This document shows positions 54,116 to 63,593 of a stretch of DNA of 64,000 bases, piece after piece. Both the position numbers and the translations under genes were made by a program. Each line of letters starts with the position of its first letter. The stretch's first letter is position 1. The stretch spans positions 186,001-250,000 of the forward strand of contig CANNBH010000001.1 in the NCBI GenBank assembly GCA_947502815.1, read 5' to 3'. The stretch comes from an uncultured Erythrobacter sp. Lineage in GTDB: Bacteria > Pseudomonadota > Alphaproteobacteria > Sphingomonadales > Sphingomonadaceae. The notes beneath the pieces were generated by a model, which was given only the letters and a program-made list of their open reading frames with translations, was not told the DNA's origin and did no database searches.

Positions 54116-55177
54116 TTAGGCGGCGCCTTCGGCATAAAGGTGCGGGAAGCGTTTCTTGTGGCTGACCGAATGCCACAATGAGATACCGATGATCGTCGCG
54201 CCCAGCAGGCCAGTGATCACCTCTGGAACGTGGAATCGAATCGAAAACAGCATGATGCAGGCCAGCCCGATGATCGCGTAGAAGGCCCCAGCCTCCAAAA
54301 AGCGGAACTGGGCGAGCGTGCCCCCTTTTACCAAGGCGATTGTCATGGAGCGAACAAACATCGCCCCAATTCCCAGACCCAGCGCGATCAGCAAAATGTC
54401 GTTCGTGATCGCGAATGCGCCGATCACTCCGTCGAAACTGAAAGAGGCGTCGAGGAATTCAAGATAGATGAACCCGCCCGCACCCGATCGGGCAACCTGT
54501 CCGGTGGCTTCGTCAACATCGCCGTCTAGGAAGTTACCGATCAGATCGACCACAAAGAATGTCGCTAGGCCGGAGAACCCAGCGATCAGGAAAGTGCTGC
54601 GATCACCGCCTGTGACCAGCAAACACAGCCCGCCAACGGCAAGCGCGGTGAAGAGGTAAGGCGCAAACGGAATGCGCGACAATGCGGCAAGAGGCTTCTC
54701 AATGGGTGCAAGCCAATGATGCTCTCTGTCTTCGTCAAAAAAGAATGTGAGACCCACGAGCAGCAAGAACACACCGCCAAAGCCTGATATACCGATATGC
54801 GCGTTTTCAACGGTGCGCTGATACCCTTCTCTGTCGTTGATCGCGATGTTCACCGCTTCCCATGGGGACACCCACGCTGCAAAGGCGACAATCAAGACCG
54901 GAAACACAATCCGCATCCCAAAAACCGCGATTAAAATTCCCCACGTCAAAAACCGCCTTTGCCAAACAGGGTCCATGTCTTTCAGCACAGAGGCGTTGAC
55001 GACCGCGTTGTCCAAGCTGAGCGAGGTTTCCATCACGCCCAACACCGCGGCGAGGAAAATCATCGACAGCGCGCCCGTCCAAAGACCGCCGCCTGAATAG
55101 CCCAGCCACCCGGCGCAGATCAGGGCAGCCAGCGTAAAGATCAGGCTGAAAGCAAAATTGTCCCAGAGATATCTCAA
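54116..55177 (-). CDS. DUF475 integral membrane protein (TerC/YkoY-like)
   Basis: A 353-residue protein with about nine membrane helices. ETSLSLDNAVVNASVLKDM and EFLDASFSFDGVIGAFAITND are the two acidic repeat motifs of the DUF475/TerC superfamily, with conserved Asp and Asn inside the membrane. Related proteins export metal ions such as Mn2+. GC and reading are as for neighbours. It follows panC by 19 bases on the same strand. Confidence 0.9.
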   Translation of the reverse strand: MRYLWDNFAFSLIFTLAALICAGWLGYSGGGLWTGALSMIFLAAVLGVMETSLSLDNAVVNASVLKDMDPVWQRRFLTWGILIAVFGMRIVFPVLIVAFAAWVSPWEAVNIAINDREGYQRTVENAHIGISGFGGVFLLLVGLTFFFDEDREHHWLAPIEKPLAALSRIPFAPYLFTALAVGGLCLLVTGGDRSTFLIAGFSGLATFFVVDLIGNFLDGDVDEATGQVARSGAGGFIYLEFLDASFSFDGVIGAFAITNDILLIALGLGIGAMFVRSMTIALVKGGTLAQFRFLEAGAFYAIIGLACIMLFSIRFHVPEVITGLLGATIIGISLWHSVSHKKRFPHLYAEGAA

Positions 55178-55196
55178 GCGATTGTCCTTAATTCCA

Positions 55197-56051
55197 TCAG
55201 CCGACCGGCATATTGTCGATCAAGCGTGTTCCGCCGATCCGGGCTGCGACCAAGAGCCGCGCAGAGGCGCCCTCTAACGCAGTGAGCGGGGCAAGCGAAG
55301 CGCTATCGGCCAATGTCGCATAATCGACGCTGGAGAAGCCTGCACTGATCAATTCGGCTTCCAACGCGGAGAGATTTTGCGGCACATCGCCGCCCGCTTC
55401 GATCTGTGCAATGGCCGCTTTCATCGCGCGCGGCAAAGTGGCGGCTGCGGCGCGGTCATCCTTGGACAAATACCGGTTGCGGCTCGACATGGCGAGGCCA
55501 TCGGCTTCGCGCACGGTGGGCACGCCGATGATCGAGTGGACATGCGGCCGCGTCAGATCGAGGTCGCGCGCCATCGCCCGGATCACCGCGAGTTGTTGGT
55601 AATCCTTCTCCCCAAAAAACGCGTGAGTGGGTAAAACCTGCTGGAACAATTTGCACACCACGGTTGCCACGCCATCAAAGTGGCCCGGCCGGTCGGTGCC
55701 GCAATACCCTTCGCTCACGCCGGTCACGGAGATATTGGTGGCGAAACCGTTTGGATACATTTCCGCCGCATCGGGTGCCCACAACACAGCGGTGCCCTCC
55801 GCCTCCAGCATGGCGGCATCTTGTTCCAATTGCCGCGGATAGGCATCCAAATCCTCGCCGGGGCCGAATTGCGTGGGGTTCACAAAGATGGATGTGACGA
55901 CATGATCGCAAACCTCGCGTGCGCGCCGAACCAGCGTCAAATGCCCATCATGCAGCGCGCCCATCGTCGGAACCAGTCCGATCGTGCTGCCATCTGCGCC
56001 CAGCTTGGCAATCTGTTTTCTCAACACATCGAGTGTGTATGCGGTTTGCAC
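55197..56051 (-). CDS. panC: pantothenate synthetase
   Basis: A 284-residue pantoate-beta-alanine ligase. PTMGALHDGHLTLV (HxGH), IFVNPTQFGPGEDLDAYPR, GEKDYQQL and SSRNRYL are complete family signatures. Starting at GTG 56051, with AAGGGGAA upstream, gives the usual family length; the 310-residue ORF adds an untypical extension. It makes pantothenate in the cytoplasm for CoA synthesis. Confidence 0.95.
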   Translation of the reverse strand: MQTAYTLDVLRKQIAKLGADGSTIGLVPTMGALHDGHLTLVRRAREVCDHVVTSIFVNPTQFGPGEDLDAYPRQLEQDAAMLEAEGTAVLWAPDAAEMYPNGFATNISVTGVSEGYCGTDRPGHFDGVATVVCKLFQQVLPTHAFFGEKDYQQLAVIRAMARDLDLTRPHVHSIIGVPTVREADGLAMSSRNRYLSKDDRAAAATLPRAMKAAIAQIEAGGDVPQNLSALEAELISAGFSSVDYATLADSASLAPLTALEGASARLLVAARIGGTRLIDNMPVG

Positions 56052-56209
56052 GGATTTTTCCCCTTGGATATCGTGGTGCAATGGTTGATGGAGGGGCGAT
56101 AGCCGCTTGGCCATCAGGCTGAAAGTCACTCTATTCGCAATCGTTTACGCCCGCTGCCACCAACAGCGTCGCACAACCGGACGTCGCAGCACAAGGATCG
56201 TAGCAGCAG

Positions 56210-57016
56210 ATGAATCGATCGCCTGCATCAAAGACTGCCCACCGCATTGTTTTTGCGAATGAAAAGGGCGGCACAGGTAAATCCACAACCGCGGTGCATA
56301 TCGCTGTGGCCTTGTCCTATATGGGCGCGCGGGTCACCACGCTTGATCTGGACCCGCGTCAGCGCACAACCCATCGTTACATGGAAAACCGTTTCCGCAC
56401 GATGCAGCGGCGCGAGGTGGAATTGCCCACGCCCGCTTGTGAAGTGTTCAAAGGGCGCAGCGAACAGGCTCTCTTGATCGCAATGGATCGGTTGGAGAAG
56501 GATTGCGATTTTCTGATCATAGACAATCCTGGTCGCGATGATCCGTTCGCCCGGTGCGCGGTGGAGCAGGCGGACACTTTGGTCACCCCGATGAATGACA
56601 GTTTCGTCGATTTCGATCTGATTGGCCAAGTCGATCCGGAAAGTTTCAAAGTTCAAAAACTGTCCTTTTTCGCGGAACTGATCTGGGAGGCGAGGATGAA
56701 GCGCAGCCGCGCGACGATTGAAAGCGCGCGGCCCGAAATGGATTGGATCGTGGTGCGCAACCGCACCGGCTATACCGAGGCGCGCAATATGGCGCGGATC
56801 GAAAAGGCGTTGACCGAAATGGCAAAACGCGTTGGCTTTCGGGTCACGCATGGATTGTCAGAGCGGGTTATCTACCGCGAATTGTTCCCCTCTGGCCTTA
56901 CTCTGCTTGATAAGGGGCAATTGGGCGATCTGGGTACCAGCCATCTGGTCGCACGGCAGGAATTGCGCACTTTGTTGCAGGCGTTAAACTTACCGGAGTT
57001 CACCAAAGCCGTTTAG
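56210..57016 (+). CDS. mipZ: MipZ-type division-plane positioning ATPase
   Basis: A 268-residue ParA/MinD-family ATPase. The deviant Walker A is ANEKGGTGKSTTA, Walker A' and the catalytic region read LDLDPRQRTTHRY, and LIIDNPGRDDPF is the Walker B block. The pattern EKGGTGKST with VHIAVALSYMGARV matches MipZ, which forms a bipolar gradient and places FtsZ at midcell in alphaproteobacteria. Divergent from panC and followed by a J-domain protein 21 bases later. Confidence 0.9.
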   Translation: MNRSPASKTAHRIVFANEKGGTGKSTTAVHIAVALSYMGARVTTLDLDPRQRTTHRYMENRFRTMQRREVELPTPACEVFKGRSEQALLIAMDRLEKDCDFLIIDNPGRDDPFARCAVEQADTLVTPMNDSFVDFDLIGQVDPESFKVQKLSFFAELIWEARMKRSRATIESARPEMDWIVVRNRTGYTEARNMARIEKALTEMAKRVGFRVTHGLSERVIYRELFPSGLTLLDKGQLGDLGTSHLVARQELRTLLQALNLPEFTKAV

Positions 57017-57037
57017 CGTTAGGAGCGCGCCCGTATC

Positions 57038-57352
57038 ATGTTGAAATTTGTTATTATTCTTGCTGCGATCAGCTTGCTCTTTCGGTTGGCTATGGGCCAA
57101 TGGCCTTGGCAATGGATGCGGAGGAAACCGACCCGCGGCCAAGCTGTCTTCAATGCGAGAAAGCTCCTTAGGGTCGAAGAAAACGCCGACAGAAAGCAGA
57201 TTCTTGCTGCGCATAAGCGGCTGGTATCAATGGTTCATCCCGACAGAGGCGGCTCAAACGCTCAAGTCCATGACGCCAATGATGCACGCGATCTCTTGCT
57301 GGATGAATTGCCAAACAGCGGGGTCGAACCGCGCAGCGGGGATGACCAGTAG
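57038..57352 (+). CDS. membrane-anchored J-domain protein (DnaJ-like)
   Basis: A 104-residue protein. An N-terminal membrane helix (LKFVIILAAISLLFRLA) precedes a J domain with the HPD motif in SMVHPDRGGSN, followed by DANDARDLLLDEL. This is the TIM14-like arrangement. It would recruit DnaK at the inner membrane; its partner is not known. It follows mipZ closely, so the two may be co-expressed. Confidence 0.88.
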   Translation: MLKFVIILAAISLLFRLAMGQWPWQWMRRKPTRGQAVFNARKLLRVEENADRKQILAAHKRLVSMVHPDRGGSNAQVHDANDARDLLLDELPNSGVEPRSGDDQ

Positions 57353-57400
57353 CAAGATCTACATCTTTTGAGTCCATCCGACCCAGAATGACTGATTTAA

Positions 57401-57412
57401 CTCTTTAAAGAG
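57401..57412. promoter_or_regulatory. 12-bp palindrome before the phosphomutase gene
   Basis: CTCTTTAAAGAG is a perfect palindrome 12 bases upstream of the ATG at 57425, overlapping the likely ribosome site (AAAGAGAG). It may be a small operator or only an AT-rich leader. Confidence 0.25.
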
Positions 57413-57424
57413 AGACCGGTAGAA

Positions 57425-58855
57425 ATGGCCCATCAATTCGATTCAACCGTTTTGCGCGAATACGACATTCGCGGCATTATTGGCGAGACACTGGGACCTG
57501 ATGATGCGCGTGCCATCGGTCGCAGCTTTGGGACGTTGCTGCGCCGGGCAGAGGGTGAAGGCAATCCATCGCCCACGGTCGCGGTTGGCTATGACGGGCG
57601 GGTCAGTTCGCCCATGCTCGAACATGCTCTGGTCGAAGGGCTGACGGCAAGTGGCTGCAATGTGCTCAAGATCGGTATGAGCGCGACCCCGATGCTGTAT
57701 TATGCGGAGGCATCACGCGAAGATGTACAGGGCGGCATTCAGATAACTGGCAGCCACAATCCCCCCAATTACAACGGCTTCAAAATGGTATTTCAGGGGC
57801 GACCGTTCTTTGGGGCCGACATCCAAGAGCTCGGGAAATTGGCAGCAAGTGGGGATTGGAGCGACGGAGCCGGAGGAACTGCGTCGGCAAGCATCCTTGG
57901 CGAGTATGTCGAGCGCATGCTCGAGGGCCTCGTCGATATTCCCTTGGACACGCTCAGCGGGTTGAAGGTCGGATGGGACGCCGGTAACGGCGCCGCTGGC
58001 CCCGCTCTTGAGGCGCTGGCCGCGCGTCTGCCGGGCGAGCATCATCTGCTTTTTACTGAAGTCGACGGACATTTTCCAAACCACCATCCTGATCCAACTG
58101 TTGAAGCCAATCTGGCCGACTTGCGCGCCCTCGTCGCGGAGAAGAACCTCGATTTTGGAGTGGCTTTTGACGGCGATGGCGACCGGATCGGCGCGATTGA
58201 CGGCACGGGCCGGGTCATCTGGGGCGATCAATTGCTGATGATTTATGCCGAAGATGTGCTCAAAACACATCCGGGCGCGACGGTTATCGCCGACGTAAAA
58301 GCGAGCCGCGCGCTGTTTGACCACGTCGAAGCCCATGGCGGGGAGCCGCTGATGTGGAAGACAGGCCACTCCTTGATTAAGTCCAAAATGAAGGAGACGG
58401 GCTCACCGCTGGCGGGCGAAATGAGCGGCCACGTCTTCTTTGCAGACACGTATTACGGCTTTGACGATGCGCTCTATGCTGGGGTCCGCTTGCTTGCCGC
58501 CTCGGCGCGGCTTGGCAAATCGGTCACCGAATTGCGCGGTGCGATCCCCGACATGCTCAACACGCCGGAGATGCGTTTTCAGGTCGATGAAGCGCGCAAA
58601 TTCCCCGCAATGGCTGAGATCACTGAACGCCTGACCACCAATCCAGGGCCCGCCGTTGAACAGGTTAATGCGACCGATGGTGTGCGGGTCAACACCAAGG
58701 ATGGCTGGTGGCTGCTGCGCGCCTCGAACACGCAAGACGTGCTGGTGGCCCGCGCGGAAAGCGACACCGACGAAGGCCTCACCCGCCTGATCGCGCAGAT
58801 TGATGAGCAACTGACATTGTCAGGGCTGGAACGGGGGGAAAGTGTCGGGCATTAA
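57425..58855 (+). CDS. phosphoglucomutase / phosphomannomutase
   Basis: A 476-residue alpha-D-phosphohexomutase. TGSHNPPNYNG holds the phosphoserine, about residue 110, DGDGDRIGA the Mg2+ site, GEMSGHVFF the sugar loop and RASNTQD the phosphate-binding loop near the C-terminus. It interconverts the 1- and 6-phosphates of glucose or mannose. Length fits PMM/PGM of the ManB/AlgC kind. Precedes the DUF2059 gene by a short gap. Confidence 0.93.
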   Translation: MAHQFDSTVLREYDIRGIIGETLGPDDARAIGRSFGTLLRRAEGEGNPSPTVAVGYDGRVSSPMLEHALVEGLTASGCNVLKIGMSATPMLYYAEASREDVQGGIQITGSHNPPNYNGFKMVFQGRPFFGADIQELGKLAASGDWSDGAGGTASASILGEYVERMLEGLVDIPLDTLSGLKVGWDAGNGAAGPALEALAARLPGEHHLLFTEVDGHFPNHHPDPTVEANLADLRALVAEKNLDFGVAFDGDGDRIGAIDGTGRVIWGDQLLMIYAEDVLKTHPGATVIADVKASRALFDHVEAHGGEPLMWKTGHSLIKSKMKETGSPLAGEMSGHVFFADTYYGFDDALYAGVRLLAASARLGKSVTELRGAIPDMLNTPEMRFQVDEARKFPAMAEITERLTTNPGPAVEQVNATDGVRVNTKDGWWLLRASNTQDVLVARAESDTDEGLTRLIAQIDEQLTLSGLERGESVGH

Positions 58856-58885
58856 GCGCCTATGACATTCAAAAGGATCGCCGAT

Positions 58886-59725
58886 ATGAAACGTACATTA
58901 ATGGCCGCGATTGGCGGCTTTGCACTGCTTGCCGCAACGCCTCTTTCTGCGCAAACAGCCAATAGTGATGAATTGACCGCGGAGCAGGCGAGCCAATTGG
59001 GTGAATTGTTCGGCGACATGTTCGGCGACATGTTCGGCACTGCCGAACCGCTAACCGCCGATCAGGAAGAGCGCCTGCCTGCCGCTATGATCGTCGTGAC
59101 AAAGCTTTTCCCCAAGGGCACCTATGCCCGAATGATGGATGAAAGCATGGCTCCGATGATGGAAGCCATGATGGGCGGAGTGGGGGCAAACTCTGCGCTC
59201 GCCCTGTCCCAAATGACGGGTCTCAACCCTCTCGACCTGGCGCAGCTTGATGATGATCGTTTGTCCAAAGCGGTTGGTTTGCTCGACCCGGCGGCAACTG
59301 AGCGCAACCAAGCAATGACCGATACGATGCTGACTTTGATCAGTGAGGTCGTGATCGACATTGAACCGGCGTATCGCGCGGGCCTGGCGCGGGCTTATGC
59401 CGTTCGGTTCTCCAACGATGAACTGCTCGACCTTGCCGCCTATTTCGAAACCGAAACGGGCAAGAAATACGCGGCTGAGAGCTTTATGATCTTTGCTGAT
59501 CCGCAGGTCATGTCGGCGATGAACGAAGTGATGCCAGCGATGATGGAGCGTATGCCGGATATCATGTCCGCCGCCACCGCTTTGGAAGAGAATTTCCCTC
59601 CGGCGCGCAGTTTTTCTGATCTAAATGATGCAGAACGGGCCCAGCTCGCCGATTTGCTCGGTGTGAGCAAAGATGAGCTTGCGGAAAGCGAACCCGATCC
59701 AACAGCAGCCGAGGCACCATTCTAG
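58886..59725 (+). CDS. DUF2059 domain-containing secreted protein
   Basis: A 279-residue exported protein with signal peptide ending in ATPLSAQ. The DUF2059 core is visible in the middle: YRAGLARAYAVRFSNDELLDLAAYFETETGKKYAAES. Near residue 43 a tandem repeat of FGDM occurs twice (FGDMFGDMFG). The rest is rich in methionine and acidic residues. ATG 58886 with AAGGAT upstream is preferred to 58862. Function unknown; between a phosphomutase and a DEXH helicase, all on one strand with short gaps. Confidence 0.88.
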   Translation: MKRTLMAAIGGFALLAATPLSAQTANSDELTAEQASQLGELFGDMFGDMFGTAEPLTADQEERLPAAMIVVTKLFPKGTYARMMDESMAPMMEAMMGGVGANSALALSQMTGLNPLDLAQLDDDRLSKAVGLLDPAATERNQAMTDTMLTLISEVVIDIEPAYRAGLARAYAVRFSNDELLDLAAYFETETGKKYAAESFMIFADPQVMSAMNEVMPAMMERMPDIMSAATALEENFPPARSFSDLNDAERAQLADLLGVSKDELAESEPDPTAAEAPF

Positions 59726-59729
59726 CCGG

Positions 59730-62210
59730 ATGAGCGCGAAGGCCGCCGCCTCAAAATTGGAGCCAATCCCTCCAGAAATTCAGGACTGGTTTGACGCGCG
59801 CGGATGGCGGGTACGGCGGCACCAATCGGACATGCTAGCCAAAGCGCGCGCGGGCAAACACGCGCTGCTGGTCGCAGACACAGGGGCGGGCAAGACGCTT
59901 GCAGGGTTTCTGCCGACCCTGTGCGATTTCGCACCTTCGCAGGGCGATTTGCCAGAAGACGGGCTGCACACGCTGTATGTCTCGCCATTGAAGGCGCTTG
60001 CGCATGATGTGAAACGCAATTTGCTAACCCCGATTGAAGACATCGGCCTGCCGATCCGGGTCGAAACGCGCAGCGGCGACACATCCTCCGACCGCAAGAA
60101 ACGCCAGCGTGAAAAGCCGCCGCATGTGCTGCTGACCACGCCGGAATCGCTCTCACTTTTGCTGTCTTATCCTGAGAGCCTTGATCTGTTTCGCACCCTT
60201 AAACGGGTGGTGATCGACGAGGTTCACGCTTTTGCCACTGGGAAACGCGGTGATCTGTTGGCGCTGGCTCTCGCCCGGCTGCAAACGCTTGCTCCCGATA
60301 TGCAGCGCGCCGCGCTTTCCGCCACACTCGCCAACCCGCGCGCTTTCCAAGAATGGCTGAGCCCGCAAAGCGCCGATGGGACGGGCGAAATCAGCGCCGC
60401 CGATCTTGTGCTGGGCGAGGAGGGGGCGGCGGCGGACCTCCAAATCCTGCTCCCCATTGAAGAGCGTGTTCCGTGGGGCGGGCATGCAGGGCGCTGGGCG
60501 GTCGATCAGCTGTATGAAGCGATCAAGGCCAACCGGACGACGCTCGTTTTCACCAACACGCGGTTTCTCGCTGAGTTCATTTTCCAGTGTCTGTGGGATG
60601 TGAACGAGGATCACCTGCCCATCGGTGTCCACCACGGCAGCCTATCCAAAGAGGCCCGCCGCAAAGTTGAAGATGCGATGGCCGCGGGCGAATTGCGGGG
60701 CCTTGTTTGCACGTCCAGCCTCGATCTCGGGGTGGATTGGGGCGACATTGATCTGGTCGTGCAAATGGGCGCGCCCAAGGGGTCATCGCGGCTGCTGCAA
60801 AGGATTGGCCGCGCGGGCCACCGGCTCGACACACCATCGCGCGCCGTTCTGGTGCCGGGCAATCGCTTTGAGTTTCTTGAGGCGATGGCGGCCAAGGATG
60901 CGGTGGATGAAGGGCAGCGGGACGGCGAGGAGTTTCGCGATGGCGGCCTTGATGTGCTCGCGCAGCATGTGATGGCCTGCGCCTGTGCCGGGCCGTTTGA
61001 CGAAGGGGAGCTGCTCACAGAGCTGCAGTCTTCGCTCGCCTATGCTTGGGTGGATGAGGCGGCTCTGGCGCGCGTGCTCAGCTTTGTTGAAAGCGGCGGA
61101 TATGCTCTGCGCGCCTATGACAAATTCAAGCGCATCGTGCGCGACAAAAGCGGCGTGTGGCGGCTCGCCCATCCGGCTCAGGCGCAGCGGCACCGGATGA
61201 ACGCGGGCATCATCGTCGACTCCGAAATGCTGATGGTGCGGTTCAAAAATGGCCGCAAACTGGGCAAGGTTGAGGAACGGTTTGCGGCGCAATTGTCAGC
61301 CGGCGACACGTTCTTTTTTGCCGGGATGAGCCTTGAGGTGGAGAGCCTCAAAGATATGGATGTGATCGTGCGCGCAGCCAAGAAATCCGCGACGATTCCG
61401 TCTTATGGCGGCCTGCGCCTGCCGATTAGCGCGCATTTGGCCGGGCGCGTTCAGGCGATGCTGGATGATCGCGCAGGCTGGGGGCGGTTTCCCGATGATG
61501 TGCGCGAATGGCTCGAAGTGCAGGATTACCGCAGCCGCATGCCCAAACCGGGCGAGCTGTTGGTCGAGAGCTTCCCGCGCGGGGGCAAGCATTACACGGC
61601 CTATTACACGTTCGAAGGGTGGAACGCGAACCAGTCGCTCGGGATGCTCATCACCCGGCGGATGGAGGATCGCGGTCTGTTGCCGGGCGGTTTTGTGGCT
61701 AATGACTATTGTCTGGCGGTGTGGGGGTTAAAGCCGGTGGATGATCCGGGGCCGCTCCTATCACCCGATATATTGACCGATGAATTTGCCGAGTGGGTGA
61801 CGGAGAGTCATTTGTTGCGCCGCGCATTCCGCGAAGTCGCAGTCATCAGCGGGCTGGTTGAACGCCAGCACCCCGGAAAGCGTAAGACAGGCAAACAAGT
61901 CACCTTCTCAACCGATCTGATTTACGATGTGCTCAAGAAATATGAGCCCGACCATGTCCTGTTGGAGGCAGCATGGGCCGATGCCCGTGCGCGGATGACG
62001 GATGTCGGGCGGCTTGCGGATTTGTTGGAGCGATCACAGCATGAATTGGTCCATGTGGAGCTGGACCGCGTGTCCCCGCTTGCCGTGCCGGTGATGACTA
62101 TGATCGGGCGCGAGGCTGTGCCCCAAGGCGCGGTGGATGATGAGCTGTTGCTGGAGGCGGAGGGCTTGATCGGCGATGCGATGCGGATTGAGCCGGGGGA
62201 GGGTGATTAG
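59730..62210 (+). CDS. ligase-associated-type DNA damage response DEXH box helicase (Lhr-like)
   Basis: An 826-residue superfamily-2 helicase. Walker A is GAGKT with Lys55 (ADTGAGKTLAGFLP), Walker B DEVH at 163-166, and motif VI in RIGRAGHR. The Lhr-like C-terminal domain follows. Size and pattern agree with the TIGR04121 group, usually encoded near a DNA ligase, nuclease and phosphoesterase; none of these partners is in this window. It starts four bases after the DUF2059 stop. Its own stop shares TTAG with the convergent ExbD-like gene. Confidence 0.87.
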   Translation: MSAKAAASKLEPIPPEIQDWFDARGWRVRRHQSDMLAKARAGKHALLVADTGAGKTLAGFLPTLCDFAPSQGDLPEDGLHTLYVSPLKALAHDVKRNLLTPIEDIGLPIRVETRSGDTSSDRKKRQREKPPHVLLTTPESLSLLLSYPESLDLFRTLKRVVIDEVHAFATGKRGDLLALALARLQTLAPDMQRAALSATLANPRAFQEWLSPQSADGTGEISAADLVLGEEGAAADLQILLPIEERVPWGGHAGRWAVDQLYEAIKANRTTLVFTNTRFLAEFIFQCLWDVNEDHLPIGVHHGSLSKEARRKVEDAMAAGELRGLVCTSSLDLGVDWGDIDLVVQMGAPKGSSRLLQRIGRAGHRLDTPSRAVLVPGNRFEFLEAMAAKDAVDEGQRDGEEFRDGGLDVLAQHVMACACAGPFDEGELLTELQSSLAYAWVDEAALARVLSFVESGGYALRAYDKFKRIVRDKSGVWRLAHPAQAQRHRMNAGIIVDSEMLMVRFKNGRKLGKVEERFAAQLSAGDTFFFAGMSLEVESLKDMDVIVRAAKKSATIPSYGGLRLPISAHLAGRVQAMLDDRAGWGRFPDDVREWLEVQDYRSRMPKPGELLVESFPRGGKHYTAYYTFEGWNANQSLGMLITRRMEDRGLLPGGFVANDYCLAVWGLKPVDDPGPLLSPDILTDEFAEWVTESHLLRRAFREVAVISGLVERQHPGKRKTGKQVTFSTDLIYDVLKKYEPDHVLLEAAWADARARMTDVGRLADLLERSQHELVHVELDRVSPLAVPVMTMIGREAVPQGAVDDELLLEAEGLIGDAMRIEPGEGD

Positions 62211-62842
62211 CTGCCTTCTTGGCCACAAAACGAGTAAGGGTTCTGGTTAAGTGCTAAGTCCCCTGCGGGGTTTGGTCGTTCCGGTGGTGTGACAAAACTT
62301 AGGGCGAGGCTTAGGCTTGAGTCGGTCGCAGAGGTTCTATCAGAACTCGAGGTTTCGATCCTGCGGTGCTCGGCCAATCCAGCAAATTGGATCTTGGTGA
62401 CACCCGATGCCTTCACCATCCAGAGTGCACGAGCCGCCATGCTATAGCTGGCATTCGGTTCGGGATAGAAGACTGTTTCAGGTTCGATGATCGGTTGCTG
62501 GCCTTCGATCAGCCGGTCGAATAGCTCACGCTCGGTCACTGCGTCGCAATTCCAAAGAAGACGATCATTGGCGGTGATACTGATCTGGTTGAACTGTGGG
62601 ACCCCAGCCAGCGATAGCTCTTGTGGGTCGAAGATTGTGTCTCCGAGTTCTGGCAAATCGAAGTTGAGCGAATGGACTGGAGTTCGCCAGAAAGTGAGGA
62701 CGGAAGCGAAGACTACAACGAAGAAGATAGCCATCGGCCGCGTATCAATCCGCGAGATCGGCGGGCCGATATCGAACTTTGGCGCGATGGAGGGGCTGGC
62801 CCGGCGCAAGCCTTTTACGTGTTTGCGTATAGGTTTTGGCAT
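62207..62842 (-). CDS. divergent ExbD/TolR-like protein lacking the membrane aspartate
   Basis: A 211-residue protein with one N-terminal membrane helix (MAIFFVVVFASVLTFW, about residues 37-52) and a periplasmic domain like its neighbours (ITANDRLLWNCDAVTERELFDRLI, then YEPEPNASYSMAARAL-type sequence YPEPNASYSMAARALW and VTKIQFAG). The helix begins with RIDTRP but lacks the Asp that normally sits in the PLIDVLL core and conducts protons. A 55-residue Ser-rich C-tail follows. It probably belongs with the two next ExbD-like genes upstream, 30 bases away, perhaps as a non-conducting subunit. Confidence 0.82.
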   Translation of the reverse strand: MPKPIRKHVKGLRRASPSIAPKFDIGPPISRIDTRPMAIFFVVVFASVLTFWRTPVHSLNFDLPELGDTIFDPQELSLAGVPQFNQISITANDRLLWNCDAVTERELFDRLIEGQQPIIEPETVFYPEPNASYSMAARALWMVKASGVTKIQFAGLAEHRRIETSSSDRTSATDSSLSLALSFVTPPERPNPAGDLALNQNPYSFCGQEGS

Positions 62843-62872
62843 GTCGGCCCCTCGATGGCGTTCAAAGGTGGG

Positions 62873-63316
62873 TCAATCGAGCGTTCTGTATTTGTGAATG
62901 CCGGCAAAGGCGAAGCGGGTCGCGCCCGATTCCTTGATCAACGTAATGGCCTGCGCCGACGCATCGTAGCTGGCGAGACCTGCCGGTTCGAAGCGGAGCA
63001 GCGGTTCGTCTTCGCGCGCGCTGGCCGCACCCACTTGGGCGCGCAATTGGTCGCTGGTGACCGCAGCGCCATTCCAGAACAGTTGATCGGATTGATCGAT
63101 CGATACGGTGTTCTCCGCAAGAACTTCAAACGGGACATCGATCGGCGGGTCTTGCGGCAGTTCGATCGTCGTTTGATGGGTTTGGACCGGAATGGCGAGG
63201 ATCATCATCACCAGCAGCACCAGCAGAACATCAATAAATGGGGTGACGTTCATGCCCGATTGCGGACCAGATTTTTGCGGGGCGTATTTGTTGGGGTGGG
63301 TTACTTTCCTTGGCAT
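62873..63316 (-). CDS. ExbD/TolR family biopolymer transport protein
   Basis: A 147-residue ExbD. The membrane helix MNVTPFIDVLLVLLVMMIL has the proton-path Asp. The periplasmic half ends in ITLIKESGATRFAFAG. ATG 63316 has GAGGAGAG at good spacing. ExbD works with ExbB and TonB to energise outer-membrane receptors such as the one at 27242. It is the middle of three tandem ExbD-like genes, followed by the divergent copy. Confidence 0.92.
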   Translation of the reverse strand: MPRKVTHPNKYAPQKSGPQSGMNVTPFIDVLLVLLVMMILAIPVQTHQTTIELPQDPPIDVPFEVLAENTVSIDQSDQLFWNGAAVTSDQLRAQVGAASAREDEPLLRFEPAGLASYDASAQAITLIKESGATRFAFAGIHKYRTLD

Positions 63317-63593
63317 GTGAAACTCTCCTCTCACATTTTGGGCGGCAATTTTGGGGGTCAAGCATTCGCCGCAAGAGGAATTGTATATCATAACCAATAG
63401 GTTGCCTAACGCATACCGATCTCCGCTTGATCTTGGCTCTCAACCTTGCCCCTCTCGTCCCGTGTAAAAGGGCGACGGCGTGACCATGGGCCGCCCATAC
63501 GAAAAGGGGCGCCTCAGTTTCCTGCGACGCCCCTTTTTGTCTGTTTTACCTCAAGCCGAAACTTGCGGCGGATGTGTAATCACGTCGATCCGA
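63317..63593. other. intergenic region between two ExbD genes, with terminator
   Basis: 277 bases without a recognisable gene. It holds the hairpin described at 63502-63537 and, on the right, the end of the next ExbD. It presumably contains the promoter for the ExbD at 62873. No other RNA or repeat is seen. Confidence 0.4.
63502..63537 (-). terminator. bidirectional-type hairpin between ExbD genes
   Basis: AAAAGGGGCG and CGCCCCTTTT pair over 10 bases around a 16-base loop; the T-run is present on either strand's 3' side. On the minus strand it can terminate the partial ExbD transcript ending at 63594, thereby separating it from the next ExbD. Confidence 0.6.
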
